A stretch of 64,000 bases of DNA from Xiphias gladius. Lineage: Eukaryota > Chordata > Actinopteri > Istiophoriformes > Xiphiidae. This document shows, piece by piece, positions 61,660 through 64,000 of the stretch. Numbering within the stretch: the stretch's first letter is position 1; each line of letters opens with the position of its first letter. Under the pieces are notes generated by a model that saw only the letters and a program-made list of their open reading frames with translations, ran no database searches and was not told the origin of the DNA. The stretch covers positions 24,151,476-24,215,475 of the forward strand of contig NC_053409.1 of assembly GCF_016859285.1 (NCBI RefSeq), read 5' to 3'. A program made the translations under genes and the position numbers.

Positions 61660-61840
61660 TCCCAAAGTTAAATTGCAGTAAAAACTGAATATCTTTAGGT
61701 TTCCAGACTGTTGGTCACACACAAAAGACAACTGAAATGGCTATTTCTCATGTTTTATAGACAAAATGCTTCACTGACCAACTGGGAAAACAATCGGTTG
61801 AATAATCGAAAATTAAAAATAATTGCTGGTTGCAGTCCTA
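61660..61840 (-). repeat. Reversed GATTAATCGATTA-type MITE copy
   Basis: AAACTGAATATCTTTAGGTT, CCAGACTGTTGGTCACACAC, TCATGTTTTATAGACAAAAT, then GAATAATCGAAAATTAAAAA and TTGCTGGTTGCAGTCCTA at the end. Its orientation is opposite to the copies inside the satellite. It preserves the terminus lost elsewhere. Confidence 0.75.
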
Positions 61841-61959
61841 CATACATGAAAACAAAATTGTTGACAACTACGCTATTCTTAACATGGAAGTATGTAAAAA
61901 CATGAGCCTCTGGCAGGAAGGTGGCCATTAGTTTGTTAGGCATCCTCTCATAAAGGGGT

Positions 61960-62105
61960 GTTGGACAAGTGGCGCTTTTGACCAGTTGGTGGGGCTAAAT
62001 GAAAAGACAGGGGATCACTCAAGTCGGTAGAGTCCCCCCTCTAGGCACCATGAAAGTCTGTGCAGAATTTCACAACAATCCACGTCACCTCTGTCAAGAT
62101 ACTTT
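61960..62105 (-). repeat. Fragment of the ATGAAATTTGGTACAGACAT family
   Basis: AAGACAGGGGATCACTCAAG, CACCATGAAAGTCTGTGCAG and AATTTCACAACAATCCACG are reverse phrases of the family. Both ends are missing. Confidence 0.6.
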
Positions 62106-62167
62106 CTTCAGCCCGCGGCGAGCGTCCAACGTTGCCTAAGCGCTAGAGTGTCTAAAAAAAGCCCAAT

Positions 62168-62190
62168 GTGTGTGTGTGTGTGTGTGTGCG
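62168..62190. repeat. (TG)n microsatellite
   Basis: A short GT run, ending in GCGCGTGG. Confidence 0.9.
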
Positions 62191-62264
62191 CGTGGTTGTG
62201 GAGTTTCCACCACTCTGGGGAATCATTCATTTTCACATGCCTCACCATCTAGAGCAGGAGGAGC

Positions 62265-62341
62265 CTGTGGCCGCTTTTAAAAGCCCCCCTAACTCACAGC
62301 AGCTGTACCATTATTAACAGAGCAGCAACTGTGAGATCAGG
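62265..62341 (+). promoter_or_regulatory. Candidate promoter and non-coding exon 1 of the downstream gene
   Basis: GCTTTTAAAAGCCCCCC (about 62271-62287) is TATA-like. Some 20-60 bases on, AACTGTGAGATCAGG ends at a strong donor GTGAGT (62342). The next exon with an acceptor lies at about 63162. The arrangement matches a TATA gene with a short untranslated first exon. Confidence 0.4.
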
Positions 62342-63222
62342 GTGAGTAACAGCTTCTGGGTTGGTTAGAGCAAAAAACTAAAAACTAAAAACTAAAAACT
62401 AAAAATGAAAAATGAAAAAAAAACTGCACAAAAGATATTTATGTCCATGTGTGGACTGGTGGTTAGTGTATTTAGTCTCAAGAGAGTTTCCTAACAACTA
62501 AACTTAAATTCGATGTGTTAGGACTGGGACAGATTTTCAGTTTGAACTCCCTTGTGTTTATTTAGTTAATTCTGATTTTAAAAGTCATGTGTATAATCTC
62601 TAGATCATAAATGTCATTTATTAATATTATTCAGTAAGGCTGAAATAGGAGTTTTATCATAGAAAATGTGTGTATTCATTACCTGTTATGTGCTTGTCTT
62701 TTTTCTCATGTTATTTGATGTTGCCCTTTTTTCATGCGCTGTGTTTATGTTCTCCTACCCTGCCTTATTCATGGAATACTGAGATTTTCTTGATGATGTG
62801 GAACCATTGGACACATTAGACACACTAAACTCTTATGTTGCTCTCTTGTATCATTCTGTTGTGATTTAATTTAATTAAGCCAAGTTTATATTTAAGTTTA
62901 ATACTATTTTCACAACAACAACAACAAAAAATGTCTTCGTTATGGAATTCCATTGAAAATAACAGGAAGTTGTAGTTGGAGCAATTAAACTTGGTGAATT
63001 GTACAGCTAGCTTGCGCCAGCTGTTAAGTTTTCTTTTTATTAGAAATAGAAGAAAATATCACCTAGCTACTGCAGTGAACTAGCGCTAGTTAGGTAAAAC
63101 GCTAACATTGAAATTTCAAATTTTTCCTTACTTTTTATTTCTCCTTGGCGAACATTTTAGTCTCCACAGACTTGTCAGCGCCTTTCTCAGTCGGCTTGCC
63201 CCGTTTTTCTGCCCGGACAAGG

Positions 63223-63424
63223 ATGCGGACCCGGTCAGGCTCCACGGAGCCAGACGGCATCAGGCTCAACTTTCTCCCCGGCCAGGGTGGGAGATCCCTG
63301 GGAGGTGGCTGGTTTAAAGGGAAGCTCCCGAAGTTATTTAGAACCCCCAGGGGTCAGGAAGGTGTCAGCGTCGTCGCCATGACCGACGGACACCCCTCAC
63401 CCAAAGATGAGCAGCCTCCAAACG
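63223..63424 (+). CDS. First coding exon of a second gene, possibly tnfaip2-like (runs off window)
   Basis: An acceptor CGAACATTTTAG (63161) opens the exon. ATG at 63223 gives MRTRSGSTEPDGIRLNFLPG, then GGGWFKGKLPKLFRTPRGQE and MTDGHPSPKDEQPPN, ending phase 1 at donor GTAGGA (63425). A second ATG at 63379 (GTCGCCATGA, good context) would give only 15 residues here. Basic, Gly/Pro-rich sequence and the phase-1 end recall coding exon 1 of exoc3l4. In human EXOC3L4 is next to TNFAIP2, so tnfaip2 is a reasonable guess, but the visible part holds no Sec6-like domain. Confidence 0.45.
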
Positions 63425-64000
63425 GTAGGACAGTCATTCTTTCTTGAAAGTGTACGAACGGGGCCGCAGCCTAACATTTCACCTCCGAGAATAAAACAGC
63501 AAGAAGATTAATGATCTAGGAACAGAGATACAGTTCTGGCATTCTGTTAGTGTTTTATTATAACTTATATAGTGTAGAAAATATGATTTCAGAAGAAAAT
63601 TATTGCAGGAATATTATAATGGTACCATAGGAAGATAGTGTAGTTTATTAGATGGTGTTGATGATGTGAAGAGGATGAAGGAGACTCCGCTGACACCGTC
63701 TTGATTGCACATAAAGGTTTATTACAAAGAAGTACAGCGTCAAGTCAAGCACCTGCAGGTCTGCTTGTGAGAGGGTTGTGAAGCCAATGGACCCCTCTGA
63801 AAATCAGCCTTGACCACCGACTCTTAAACAGGGCAGTTGTTTTCCTGAAAACTGCCACTAACATATGGTTTCGGTCACAAAGCGTTAACTTCCTTTTCCA
63901 AAGTGTGAGGCACCCTCTGAGGACCTTTGACCTAGGGCCTCTATGTAAACACAGCTCTACATATGTAATGCAATAAATTTGTAAAAGGCATTTTTCATTT
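63425..64000 (+). other. Start of intron of the second gene
   Basis: AT-rich to 63,650, then mixed sequence. No second exon or recognisable repeat was seen before the window ends. Confidence 0.4.

Noticed and set aside
58540-61905. Several 60-95 codon frames between block 2 and the second gene
   Set aside because: AT-rich, no splice-bounded coding pattern, and some overlap the MITEs at 59.3, 61.0 and 61.7 kb.
139-62190. Periodic arrays considered as CRISPR or phage-like structure
   Set aside because: The repeats are microsatellites or a 750-bp eukaryotic satellite; there are no short direct repeats with unique spacers and no prokaryotic genes.
63145-63222. Upstream in-frame ATG at 63145 as the start of the second gene
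   Set aside because: It lies in the pyrimidine tract before the likely acceptor AG at 63161, so it would be intronic; ATG 63223 or 63379 fits better.

Overview
The window reads as a spiny-rayed (percomorph-like) teleost chromosome. It is AT-rich and intron-rich with GT-AG splicing, many (CA)n tracts, and small fish-type transposon relics: Tc1/mariner, hAT-like and other foldback MITEs, and L2/Rex1-type LINE remains. No bacterial, CRISPR or operon-like structure was seen.

Layout. 1-17.1 kb: apparently intergenic, with relics and microsatellites and no convincing exon. 17.1-47.5 kb: one plus-strand gene of the Sec6/exocyst-subunit-3-like family (EXOC3L4/TNFAIP2 branch, called exoc3l4 here). 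I resolve 13 coding exons by hand; they join in frame through all 12 introns to a 788-residue protein ending at 46832. A non-coding first exon near 17.2-17.49 kb is probable. The protein has a basic, Ser/Pro-rich N-terminus with repeated SFRR motifs, an acidic stretch, then the helical Sec6-like body.

44.2-46.4 kb (last intron) and 52.1-58.1 kb (downstream): two blocks of one young tandem satellite of about 750 bp (short form) or 970-985 bp (long form). The blocks flank the terminal exon. Older broken copies, one inverted, lie at 41.3, 42.0, 46.3, 49.4 and 51.9 kb. The long form carries a nearly whole copy of a common teleost GATTAATCGATTA-type MITE; the short form carries the same MITE with one shared 227-bp deletion.

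62.2-63.4 kb: promoter-like sequence, a probable non-coding exon and the first coding exon of a second plus-strand gene running off the window. Its phase-1 exon end and basic/Pro-rich N-terminus resemble the first gene. EXOC3L4 and TNFAIP2 are neighbours in human, so it may be the tnfaip2 partner, but only about 67 residues are visible.

The most unusual items are the satellite flanking the last exon (with a splice-ready 40-nt pseudo-exon and an octamer motif in its units), a 21-bp intronic hairpin at 36.4 kb resembling a small-RNA precursor, and the repeated basic motif in the N-terminus.
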